NCBI GenBank assembly: GCA_020846105.1 | Contig: JADLEN010000349.1 | Location: 1 to 6,461 of the forward strand | DNA: 6,461 nt | DNA from: Chitinophagaceae bacterium | GTDB lineage: Bacteria > Bacteroidota > Bacteroidia > Chitinophagales > Chitinophagaceae | Direction: 5' to 3' | Notes under the pieces: generated by a model | Told to the model about the DNA's origin: nothing | The model's database searches: none | The model's input: the letters and a program-made list of their open reading frames with translations, nothing else | Program-made: the position numbers and the translations under genes | Part shown: piece by piece, positions 1 to 5,614 of the stretch | Layout: each line of letters opens with the position of its first letter | Position numbering within the stretch: position 1 is the first letter of the stretch

Positions 1-1
1 C

Positions 2-1081
2 GCCTTCCTTGCCGAAACCGCAGGTGCTATTGTAGATAAAAACTTTATACAAAAGCTACCCAAGCCCGACAGCAAAACATTCCTCGGCAAAGGCAAGCTC
101 GAAGAAATACACACTTACGTGCAAGCCAAAGGCATCAACCTCGCTATTTTTGATGATGAGCTCACCGGCTCGCAAATTATCAATATTGAAAAGGTGATCG
201 GCATCAAAGTCATCGACCGCTCCGACCTTATTCTCGACATCTTTGCCCGCAGGGCCAAAACCGCCCAAGCCAAAGTGCAGGTAGAGCTGGCCCAATACCA
301 ATACCTCCTGCCCCGCCTCAAAGGTATGTGGCAGCATCTCGAGCGGCAAGGTGCCGGCATCGGTAGCCGCGGCCCTGGGGAGACGGAGATAGAAACCGAC
401 CGACGCATCGTGAAGGACAAGATAACCCTGCTCAAAAAACGCCTCGGCGAGATAGACAAGCAATCTTTCACACAACGAAAAGAGCGCGGCACCTACATAC
501 GTGTGGCACTCGTGGGTTATACCAATGTGGGCAAAAGCACACTGATGAACATCATAACCAAAGCCGATGTTTTTGCTGAAAATAAACTCTTTGCCACGCT
601 AGATACCACCACCCGCAAAGTAGTGTACGAGCAAACGCCCTTCTTACTCTCCGACACTGTAGGTTTTATCCGCAAGCTCCCCCACCACCTTGTCGAAAGC
701 TTCAAAAGCACCCTAGACGAGGTTCGCGAGGCCGATTGCCTGCTACACGTGGTCGATATCTCGCACCCCGCCTACGAAGACCAGATGGGCGTCGTGATTA
801 AAACCCTCCAAGACATCAAAGGCTTCGACAAGCCCATCCTCACCATCTTCAACAAGATGGACCTATACGAAACCAACACCTTCGACCAATGGATGCCTAG
901 CGAAGTGAAGCAAGAAATGCTGCTAGACCTACATGAGCGTTGGCAGCTAGCCACAGACAATAATGCTGTATTTGTGTCGGCCACTGAGCGCCGCAATATT
1001 GATGCGCTTCGCGAAACTATTCTCAATAAGGTAAAAGCACTTTACGAAGAACGTTATCCCTATTTGACCGACTTCTACTAA
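2..1081 (+). CDS. hflX: GTPase HflX, 3' part (start lies before the window)
   Basis: HflX is a cytoplasmic GTPase that binds the 50S subunit and 70S ribosomes and is known to split stalled or hibernating ribosomes, notably under heat stress. The open frame runs in from the left edge, so the ATG at 119 is internal; 359 codons are visible and only a few tens of N-terminal residues should be missing (family about 390-430). The HflX N-terminal domain shows the GKGK stretch (near 83-106), the QVELAQ helix and the RGPGE glycine-rich segment at 368-382, followed by a coiled linker. The G domain follows: P-loop GYTNVGKST (515-541), TLDTTTR as G2 (from about 596), DTVGF as G3 (653-667), NKMD as G4 (851-862) and VSA as G5 (about 974-982). 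The order and motifs are diagnostic; Era and EngA lack the RGPGE region. The stop is 84 bp before pdxA. This gene is visibly richer in G+C than its neighbours. Confidence 0.96.
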   Translation, partial: AFLAETAGAIVDKNFIQKLPKPDSKTFLGKGKLEEIHTYVQAKGINLAIFDDELTGSQIINIEKVIGIKVIDRSDLILDIFARRAKTAQAKVQVELAQYQYLLPRLKGMWQHLERQGAGIGSRGPGETEIETDRRIVKDKITLLKKRLGEIDKQSFTQRKERGTYIRVALVGYTNVGKSTLMNIITKADVFAENKLFATLDTTTRKVVYEQTPFLLSDTVGFIRKLPHHLVESFKSTLDEVREADCLLHVVDISHPAYEDQMGVVIKTLQDIKGFDKPILTIFNKMDLYETNTFDQWMPSEVKQEMLLDLHERWQLATDNNAVFVSATERRNIDALRETILNKVKALYEERYPYLTDFY

Positions 1082-1090
1082 GGTCTAAAT

Positions 1091-1117
1091 TTTAAGGCAA
1101 CAGCATATTTGCTTAAA
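1091..1117. other. Weak imperfect inverted repeat between hflX and pdxA
   Basis: TTTAAG (1091-1096) is matched by CTTAAA (1112-1117). The pairing extends inward through CAA/TTG if one G is bulged, leaving a loop of about 8 nt. No T-run follows, so it is not a convincing intrinsic terminator for hflX. It ends 7 bp before the candidate -7 box of pdxA, so it could be a regulator site, a weak hairpin or chance in AT-rich DNA. Low confidence. Confidence 0.25.
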
Positions 1118-1124
1118 TAAAACT

Positions 1125-1132
1125 TACTTTTG
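1125..1132 (+). promoter_or_regulatory. Candidate Bacteroidota -7 box for the pdxA unit
   Basis: TACTTTTG fits the TAnnTTTG -7 consensus of Bacteroidota housekeeping sigma factor promoters. It lies 33 bp before the pdxA ATG, implying a leader of roughly 25-30 nt. A clear TTG-type -33 box at the usual distance is not seen; a TTTG at 1108-1111 is too close (13-bp gap). The same motif precedes the other two inferred transcription starts, which adds support. Confidence 0.5.
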
Positions 1133-1165
1133 AACGCTTGCATATAGCATCATTATTATATTATT

Positions 1166-2218
1166 ATGAACAAACCAATTATAGGCATTACCACTGGTGA
1201 TATCAACGGCATAGGCCCAGAAATCATTATCAAAGCCCTATCCGACAATCGTATTCTAGATCTTTGTACACCCATTGTTTTTTCATCTAACAAAGTCATC
1301 AATTATTACCGACGCATAGCAGTAGACCATCCATTGGTATTTCACAGTACCAAAGAAATGGACAAGCTGAACCCCAAGCAGGTAAATGTTTTTAACTGTT
1401 GGGAAGAGGAAGTTTCTATACAGCCAGGGGTGCTCACAGATGCAGGTGGCAAATATGCCATACGCTCTTTGGCCGTAGCTACGCAGTGCCTTAAAGACGG
1501 GCAGCTAGATGCACTAGTGACTGCACCTATAAACAAAAGCAACGCACAGTCGGCTAGTTTCCCCTATAGCGGCCATACACCATACCTCAAAGATCAGTTT
1601 GAAGCAAAAGATGTGCTCATGCTGCTATTTCATAACGACCTACGCGTGGCCCTTGCTACAGAGCATGTGCCTATAGAAAAAGTTGCAAGCCATATTACAC
1701 CAGAGCAGCTGCAAAGCAAGCTCACATTGCTCAGAGATAGTCTTGTAAGAGATTTTGGAATAGACAAGCCACGAATTGCCGTCCTTGGCCTCAACCCTCA
1801 TGCTGGCGACGAAGGTACTATTGGCACGCAAGAGCAAACCGTGATAAAACCAATTATAGACAAATGGCAGCAAAATGGCCATCTTGTTTATGGACCATAC
1901 AGTGCTGACGGCTTTTTTGCCAAAGGCAATTACAAAAACTTTGATGCTATATTGGCTATGTACCACGACCAAGGATTGATACCCTTCAAGACTTTGGCCA
2001 ATGGCGAAGGCGTAAACTTTACAGCAGGCTTATCTGTCATTCGCACCTCGCCAGACCATGGCACTGCATTTGATATTGCTGGCAAAAACCTTGCCGACCA
2101 TAGCTCTATTATGGAATCTATATTCCAGGCAATAGAACTCTTGCGCAAGCGCGATAGCCACGCCGAATATACTGCCAACCCGCTGCGCCGTCGCCGCATG
2201 GAAAAAGAGCGCGACTAA
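1166..2218 (+). CDS. pdxA: 4-hydroxythreonine-4-phosphate dehydrogenase PdxA
   Basis: PdxA is a cytoplasmic, metal-dependent NAD-linked dehydrogenase that oxidises 4-phosphohydroxy-L-threonine. The product decarboxylates to the aminoketone that PdxJ condenses with deoxyxylulose phosphate to give pyridoxine phosphate, in the DXP-dependent vitamin B6 route. The 350-residue product is close to the family length of about 330, with a short basic C-terminal extension (a run of arginines near 340-344). Diagnostic segments are GDINGIGPE (11-19), SGHT with metal ligand H137, NPHAG with H212, YHDQG with H267, and SPDHGTAFDIAG (295-306). All three metal-binding histidines are present, so it should be active. 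The start was chosen because GITTGD follows at the usual distance from the N-terminus; there is no Shine-Dalgarno, only an AT-rich leader. It is the first gene of a likely three-gene unit, 34 bp before the peptidase gene. Confidence 0.96.
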   Translation: MNKPIIGITTGDINGIGPEIIIKALSDNRILDLCTPIVFSSNKVINYYRRIAVDHPLVFHSTKEMDKLNPKQVNVFNCWEEEVSIQPGVLTDAGGKYAIRSLAVATQCLKDGQLDALVTAPINKSNAQSASFPYSGHTPYLKDQFEAKDVLMLLFHNDLRVALATEHVPIEKVASHITPEQLQSKLTLLRDSLVRDFGIDKPRIAVLGLNPHAGDEGTIGTQEQTVIKPIIDKWQQNGHLVYGPYSADGFFAKGNYKNFDAILAMYHDQGLIPFKTLANGEGVNFTAGLSVIRTSPDHGTAFDIAGKNLADHSSIMESIFQAIELLRKRDSHAEYTANPLRRRRMEKERD

Positions 2219-2244
2219 TACACAAAACAAAAACAGAGGAAAAG

Positions 2245-2250
2245 AAAGGA
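2245..2250 (+). promoter_or_regulatory. Purine-rich ribosome binding site of the M16 peptidase gene
   Basis: AAAGGA sits 2 bp before the ATG at 2253, within a purine-rich stretch that also contains GAGGA at about 2236-2240 at a more usual spacing. Together they support the ATG at 2253 as start. Confidence 0.5.
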
Positions 2251-2252
2251 AG

Positions 2253-3506
2253 ATGATACAATTCGAAAAGTTTATTTTAGAAAATGGCCTGCGCGTAATA
2301 GTGCACCAAGACAATGCTACACCGATGGTAGCCGTAAATGTGCTTTACGATGTGGGAGCAAGAGACGAAAATCCCGAAATGACAGGCTTTGCCCACCTTT
2401 TCGAGCATTTAATGTTTGGTGGGTCGATAAATATTCCGGAATATGACACGCCCCTACAAATGGCAGGTGGCGAAAACAATGCTTATACCACCAACGACCT
2501 TACCAACTATTATATACAACTGCCCAAACAAAATATAGAAACGGCACTTTGGCTTGAGAGCGATAGAATGCTATCCTTAGCTTTTAGCAAAAAAAGCCTT
2601 GATGTACAGCGCAAAGTAGTGTGCGAAGAATTTAAGGAACATTACATCAACAAGCCCTATGGCGATGCTTGGAAACACTTGCGCAGCCTAGCTTACACAC
2701 AACACCCTTACCAATGGATGACTATTGGCAAAGAGCTAAAACATGTAGAAGATGCTAAACTGGAGGATGTGAAAAATTTCTTTCAAAAGCACTACAACCC
2801 TAGCAATGCCATACTGTGTATAGCAGGCGATATAAGTATAGAAGAGGCCAAAAACCTTAGCAATAAATGGTTTGGCAATATACCATCTGGCATACAATAT
2901 GTGCGCAACTTACCCACTGAGCCAGCACAACTAAGCGCCCGAACCGAAACACTAGAGCGCGATGTACCCATTGATGCACTTTACAAAGCTTGGCATATAC
3001 CTGCACGTAGCCAGCATGGCTATCATGAGTGCGACCTTATCACCGAAATAATGGGCAACGGTTATGCATCTAGGCTCTACCAATCTTTGGTCAAAGAACA
3101 ACAGATCTTCAGCAACATCAACTGCTACCACACAGGTAGCCTCGATGCGGGCTTGCTAGTAATAGAAGGCAAAATAAATAAAGAGCATAGTCTTGATGCC
3201 GCTAATGAAGCAATAAATGCTCAGGTGGAGCAATTATTATCCGGTGGTATTAGTGCTACTGAATTGGCAAAGGCTCAAAACAAGATAGAGGCCATGATTT
3301 CGTTTGAAGACATGAACCTGTTGTCGCGCGCCAACAATCTTGCATTTTATGAATTGCTAGGCGATGCCTCGCTTATTAATAAAGAGCTATCGCAATACCA
3401 ATCAGTAACTACAGATTCATTGATGAAAGTTGCTCGTCATGTTTTTCGGACAGAGAATGCCAACACTCTTTTTTACAAAGCCAATAAAACAGCTACCAAA
3501 AACTAA
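2253..3506 (+). CDS. M16 (pitrilysin/insulinase) family zinc peptidase, single-unit M16B type
   Basis: This is a putative zinc metallopeptidase of family M16, related to mitochondrial processing peptidase beta and bacterial processing-type peptidases. The inverted zinc motif HxxEH is intact as H48-L-F-E51-H52, and the distal zinc-ligand glutamate is expected at E125 or E126, about 74 residues downstream. The N-terminal M16 domain covers about residues 8-155, including the GGENNAYTTND segment (72-82). The inactive-like C-terminal M16 domain covers about 165-345, beginning with YNPSNAILCIAGD and including GYASRLYQSLVKEQ (270-283). At 417 residues it is one half of a full M16 clamshell, so it must dimerise. 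No signal peptide or membrane helix is seen, so a cytoplasmic location is inferred. Bacteroidota homologues usually sit next to a second, partner M16 gene; none is here, as the next gene is a hexapeptide protein only 12 bp away. The substrate is unknown. Confidence 0.93.
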   Translation: MIQFEKFILENGLRVIVHQDNATPMVAVNVLYDVGARDENPEMTGFAHLFEHLMFGGSINIPEYDTPLQMAGGENNAYTTNDLTNYYIQLPKQNIETALWLESDRMLSLAFSKKSLDVQRKVVCEEFKEHYINKPYGDAWKHLRSLAYTQHPYQWMTIGKELKHVEDAKLEDVKNFFQKHYNPSNAILCIAGDISIEEAKNLSNKWFGNIPSGIQYVRNLPTEPAQLSARTETLERDVPIDALYKAWHIPARSQHGYHECDLITEIMGNGYASRLYQSLVKEQQIFSNINCYHTGSLDAGLLVIEGKINKEHSLDAANEAINAQVEQLLSGGISATELAKAQNKIEAMISFEDMNLLSRANNLAFYELLGDASLINKELSQYQSVTTDSLMKVARHVFRTENANTLFYKANKTATKN

Positions 3507-3518
3507 TACCCTAGCCAT

Positions 3519-4115
3519 ATGATATACGCCTTCAAAGGATTTATCCCCGTAGTACATCCATCCTCCTTTGTGCATCCTCAGGCAGTAGTCACAGGCAATG
3601 TGATTATTGGCAAAGACGTGTACATAGGGCCTGGCGCTGCATTGCGTGGCGATTGGGGAGCTATCATAATAGAAGACGGGTGCAACGTACAAGAAAACTG
3701 CACAATACATATGTTTCCCGGCAAAACGGTTTTGCTAAAAAAAGCAGCGCATATTGGTCACGGAGCCATAATACATGGTGGCACTATAGGCCAAAACGCA
3801 ATGATAGGAATGAACACTGTGATAATGGATGATGTGGTGATTGGTGACGAGTGTATTGTTGGTGCCCTTGCATTTGTAAATGCCAATACCCAAATACCCA
3901 ATCGATCCTTGGTAGTAGGCAACCCTGCCAAAATAATAAAAGAGGTAAGCGACGATATGATAGCCTGGAAAACGAAAGGAACTGCCCTATACCAGCAGTT
4001 ACCTGCCGACTGCAGAGAGAGCCTTGTGGCTTGCGATGCACTTACCGAGTTGCCAGAAGAAAGGCCAGCACAAGAAAGCTTATTTAGCACTTGGGAAGAG
4101 ATTAAAAGCAAATAA
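3519..4115 (+). CDS. Gamma-carbonic anhydrase/PaaY-CaiE family left-handed beta-helix protein
   Basis: The 198-residue protein contains hexapeptide repeats (I/V-G-x-x-x-x type, e.g. VIIGKDVYIGPGA) over about residues 10-140, followed by a helical C-terminal tail; it should form a trimeric left-handed beta-helix. The gamma-carbonic-anhydrase zinc set can be assigned: H64 from the CTIH turn, then H81 and H86 from the AHIGHGAIIHG segment. Residues matching the Arg/Asp/Gln catalytic set of archaeal Cam are present as R43 and D45 (LRGD) and Q58 (NVQEN). Length and tail (DDMIAWKTKGT at 145-155) are closest to the PaaY/CaiE branch; PaaY acts as a thioesterase in phenylacetate breakdown, while others hydrate CO2. 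No paa or cai genes are in view, so the reaction cannot be chosen. The start lies 12 bp after the peptidase stop, and the gene is last in the unit. The stop codon merges into the A-tract of the terminator. Confidence 0.9.
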   Translation: MIYAFKGFIPVVHPSSFVHPQAVVTGNVIIGKDVYIGPGAALRGDWGAIIIEDGCNVQENCTIHMFPGKTVLLKKAAHIGHGAIIHGGTIGQNAMIGMNTVIMDDVVIGDECIVGALAFVNANTQIPNRSLVVGNPAKIIKEVSDDMIAWKTKGTALYQQLPADCRESLVACDALTELPEERPAQESLFSTWEEIKSK

Positions 4116-4151
4116 AAAAAGGGTTGTCTATCAAAAGACAACCCTTTTTTT
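4114..4151. terminator. Bidirectional intrinsic terminator between convergent genes
   Basis: GGGTTGTCT (4121-4129) and AGACAACCC (4136-4144) form a perfect 9-bp stem with a 6-nt loop. The stem is flanked by seven A (4114-4120) on the left and seven T (4145-4151) on the right. Read on either strand this gives a G/C-containing stem followed by a T-run, so it should stop both the pdxA-peptidase-hexapeptide transcript and the minus-strand small-protein transcript. The left A-run overlaps the last two bases of the hexapeptide gene's TAA; the minus-strand stop lies 14 bp to the right. Confidence 0.95.
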
Positions 4152-4165
4152 GGTAAACAAACCTA

Positions 4166-4558
4166 CTAATAATAATCACCCATTTTGATTAATGAAAAAA
4201 TGAAACCAGGCAACCAAAGCACACAATATAGCAATAAAGCTATCAACCAATCATAACCATCCCAGTCGGTATTAATACCAATAGCCAACCATCCTAACAT
4301 AAAAATGGACATCAAGATATAAACACCTTGTGTAATGCCACTAGAACTGGCTTTTTTCGATACTTCTTTGTTGTTAGTAATTTGTGTAGCAGAGCTTGTT
4401 TCGTTGGCAGCATTAACACTTGTTGTACTGTTTACCGCAGGTACAGTAAGCTCTGTTTTTGCAGCTTCTTGCTTTATCGGGAAAGCCGCTTGCGCACTAC
4501 TTGTACTTAGCATTGTTGCTACCAATACTGCAAATGATAATTTGAGGAGTTTTTTCAT
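4166..4558 (-). CDS. Small signal-peptide protein with C-terminal YqaE/Pmp3-like two-helix membrane module
   Basis: The 130-residue product has a clear Sec signal peptide: KK at the N-terminus, a hydrophobic core at about 7-17 and a likely signal peptidase I site after SAQA (cleavage near residue 24). A Ser/Thr/Asn/Ala-rich low-complexity linker follows (about 25-73). Two hydrophobic helices come next, about 76-96 and 104-124, separated by an NTDWDGYD turn and ending in WLPGFIFSLIKM. The two helices with a Trp/Pro/Gly motif in the second resemble the small YqaE/Pmp3 proteolipids linked to membrane potential and salt or cold stress. The match is by pattern only and the usual PP in the first helix is absent (LGWLAI instead). 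It would sit in the inner membrane with its linker outside the cytoplasm. It is monocistronic, convergent with the hexapeptide gene and divergent from the thioesterase gene. No Shine-Dalgarno is visible before the ATG. Protein-coding status is well supported; the family call is moderate. Confidence 0.82.
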   Translation of the reverse strand: MKKLLKLSFAVLVATMLSTSSAQAAFPIKQEAAKTELTVPAVNSTTSVNAANETSSATQITNNKEVSKKASSSGITQGVYILMSIFMLGWLAIGINTDWDGYDWLIALLLYCVLWLPGFIFSLIKMGDYY

Positions 4559-4580
4559 TATTTAATTTTTTGGTTCAGGT

Positions 4581-4588
4581 CAAATGTA
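4581..4588 (-). promoter_or_regulatory. Candidate -7 box for the minus-strand small membrane protein
   Basis: Read on the minus strand this is TACATTTG, matching TAnnTTTG. It ends 22 bp before the ATG, implying a leader of about 15-20 nt. A TTTG further upstream is only 14 bp away, shorter than the usual -33 spacing, so only the -7 half is convincing. Confidence 0.5.
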
Positions 4589-4634
4589 ATGATTTATTAG
4601 CACAAAGAATTGAAAGTCACGAAAATTAAAAACC

Positions 4635-4647
4635 GCTAAACTTTAGC
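4635..4647. promoter_or_regulatory. 13-bp perfect palindrome, possible operator of the thioesterase promoter
   Basis: GCTAAA and TTTAGC flank a single C, giving a perfect dyad. It lies 10 bp before the -7 box at 4658, where the -33 region of the promoter would be, which itself shows no good TTG match. That position suits a dimeric regulator, but the site is short and has no second copy noted in the window, so chance is not excluded. A hairpin is unlikely because only a single base would be left as loop. Confidence 0.35.
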
Positions 4648-4657
4648 ACCCTTAGGC

Positions 4658-4665
4658 TACTTTTG
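4658..4665 (+). promoter_or_regulatory. Candidate -7 box for the thioesterase-S4 protein unit
   Basis: TACTTTTG is identical to the box before pdxA and fits TAnnTTTG. It ends 20 bp before the ATG, giving a leader of about 14-16 nt that still holds the AAGGAA ribosome binding site at 4676-4681. Confidence 0.55.
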
Positions 4666-4685
4666 CAGCACAAAAAAGGAACATT

Positions 4686-5201
4686 ATGAAATCGAAATTT
4701 GCATCTGAAACCGCCAATACTATGACCGAATTGGTATTGCCCAATGACACCAATACACTCATCAACCTTATGGGTGGCAAACTAATGCACTGGATGGATA
4801 TTGCTGCTGCTATCTCTGCAATGAGGTTGTGCAATGCGCCTGTAGTAACGGCATCTGTGGATAACGTGTCCTTTCATCACCCTATCAAACTAGGCAATAT
4901 TCTTACTATCGAATCTAAGGTGACGCGCTCTTTTAGCAGCTCGATGGAGGTATACCTTAAGGTAACTGGCGAAGACCTTCAGGCACAAACAAAATATGTA
5001 AGCAATGAGGCCTATTTTACGTTTGTTGCACTTAGCAATCAGGGTGTACCCATCAAAGCTCCCGAGCTGATACCCGAAACAGAAGAAGAGCAAGAAAAAT
5101 ACAATGGAGCACTACGCCGCCGCCAGCTACGCCTTATACTTGCTGGCAAAATGAAAGTGGATGATGCTGTTGAGCTAAAAGCATTGTTTGTAAAAAGCTA
5201 A
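4686..5201 (+). CDS. Hotdog-fold acyl-CoA thioesterase (YciA/ACOT7-like)
   Basis: A cytoplasmic enzyme predicted to hydrolyse acyl-CoA thioesters to free acid and CoA; chain-length preference cannot be read from the sequence. The 171-residue product carries one hotdog domain (about residues 12-120). It has NTLINLMGGKLMHWMD, with N23 and the likely catalytic D38 on the central hotdog helix, then VVTASVDNVSFHHPIKLGN (53-71), the S-S-M-E-V strand (85-89) and AYFTFVAL (109-116) as the last core strand. These blocks in this order are typical of the YciA/BACH (ACOT7) branch rather than PaaI or 4-HBT types. A charged helical tail (about 130-171) is common in such enzymes, which assemble as trimers of dimers. 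The start has a good AAGGAA site 4 bp upstream. The gene leads a two-gene unit with the S4 protein, and its promoter region includes a palindrome. Confidence 0.9.
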   Translation: MKSKFASETANTMTELVLPNDTNTLINLMGGKLMHWMDIAAAISAMRLCNAPVVTASVDNVSFHHPIKLGNILTIESKVTRSFSSSMEVYLKVTGEDLQAQTKYVSNEAYFTFVALSNQGVPIKAPELIPETEEEQEKYNGALRRRQLRLILAGKMKVDDAVELKALFVKS

Positions 5202-5206
5202 AACAA

Positions 5207-5614
5207 ATGAGTGAATCAAGACTACGACTAGACAAATACTTGTGGGCAATTCGGATATTCAAAACACGCACACTTGCTGCTGATGCTATAGATGGCGGTA
5301 AGGTAAAGTGGAATGGACAAAACACCAAGGCTTCGAAAAACGTAGCCATCGGAGACCAATATGAAATTAAAACACCTGCCCGAAAATGGGTTATTAATGT
5401 TACAGGATTATTGGCCAATAGAGTAGCGTATGACATTGCGATACAACACTACACCGATATAACACCCGAGGAAGATAAAACTGTGGAGCGCCCACTAATC
5501 TCTAGCTTTTACACCGGAAAGCGCCTAAGCAAAACAGGCCGCCCCACTAAAAAACAGCGGCGCGACCTGAGTGACTTATTAGGTGATGATGAAGAATCAG
5601 AAACTAGTATATAG
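5207..5614 (+). CDS. hslR: S4-domain RNA-binding protein, Hsp15-like
   Basis: The 135-residue basic protein has an N-terminal S4 RNA-binding fold (about residues 6-65): RLDKYLWAIRIFKTRTLA (7-24), the GGKVKWNGQ turn (30-38), KASKNVAIGD (41-50). A basic C-terminal helix contains GRPTKKQRRDL (111-121), as in Hsp15. E. coli Hsp15 (HslR) binds free 50S subunits carrying stranded peptidyl-tRNA and helps recycle them; a similar ribosome quality-control role is inferred. The tail ends in an acidic run (about 122-133). The ATG lies 5 bp after the thioesterase stop with no Shine-Dalgarno of its own, so translation is probably coupled to that gene. The 3' end overlaps the convergent propeller gene by 11 bp and no hairpin terminator is visible there. 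Confidence 0.88.
   Translation: MSESRLRLDKYLWAIRIFKTRTLAADAIDGGKVKWNGQNTKASKNVAIGDQYEIKTPARKWVINVTGLLANRVAYDIAIQHYTDITPEEDKTVERPLISSFYTGKRLSKTGRPTKKQRRDLSDLLGDDEESETSI

Noticed and set aside
119..121. ATG as a start of hflX
   Set aside because: The frame is open upstream to the window edge and encodes conserved HflX residues (GKGK region) before this ATG.
56..475. 139-codon open frame on the minus strand opposite hflX
   Set aside because: It is antisense to a gene with a full set of HflX motifs, shows no recognisable family, and fits the chance openness of the complementary strand of a G+C-rich gene.
1640..2314. Several minus-strand open frames of 89-110 codons opposite pdxA and the start of the peptidase gene
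   Set aside because: They overlap one another and a well-supported PdxA reading frame, have no start signals, and their translations look like random composition.
3758..4141. 127-codon minus-strand frame opposite the hexapeptide gene
   Set aside because: It would start inside the bidirectional terminator and shadows conserved hexapeptide repeats; the regular hydrophobic pattern is a mirror of those repeats.
4335..4565. 76-codon plus-strand frame opposite the small membrane protein gene
   Set aside because: The minus-strand frame has a textbook signal peptide and paired membrane helices, a promoter box and a terminator; the plus-strand frame has none of these.
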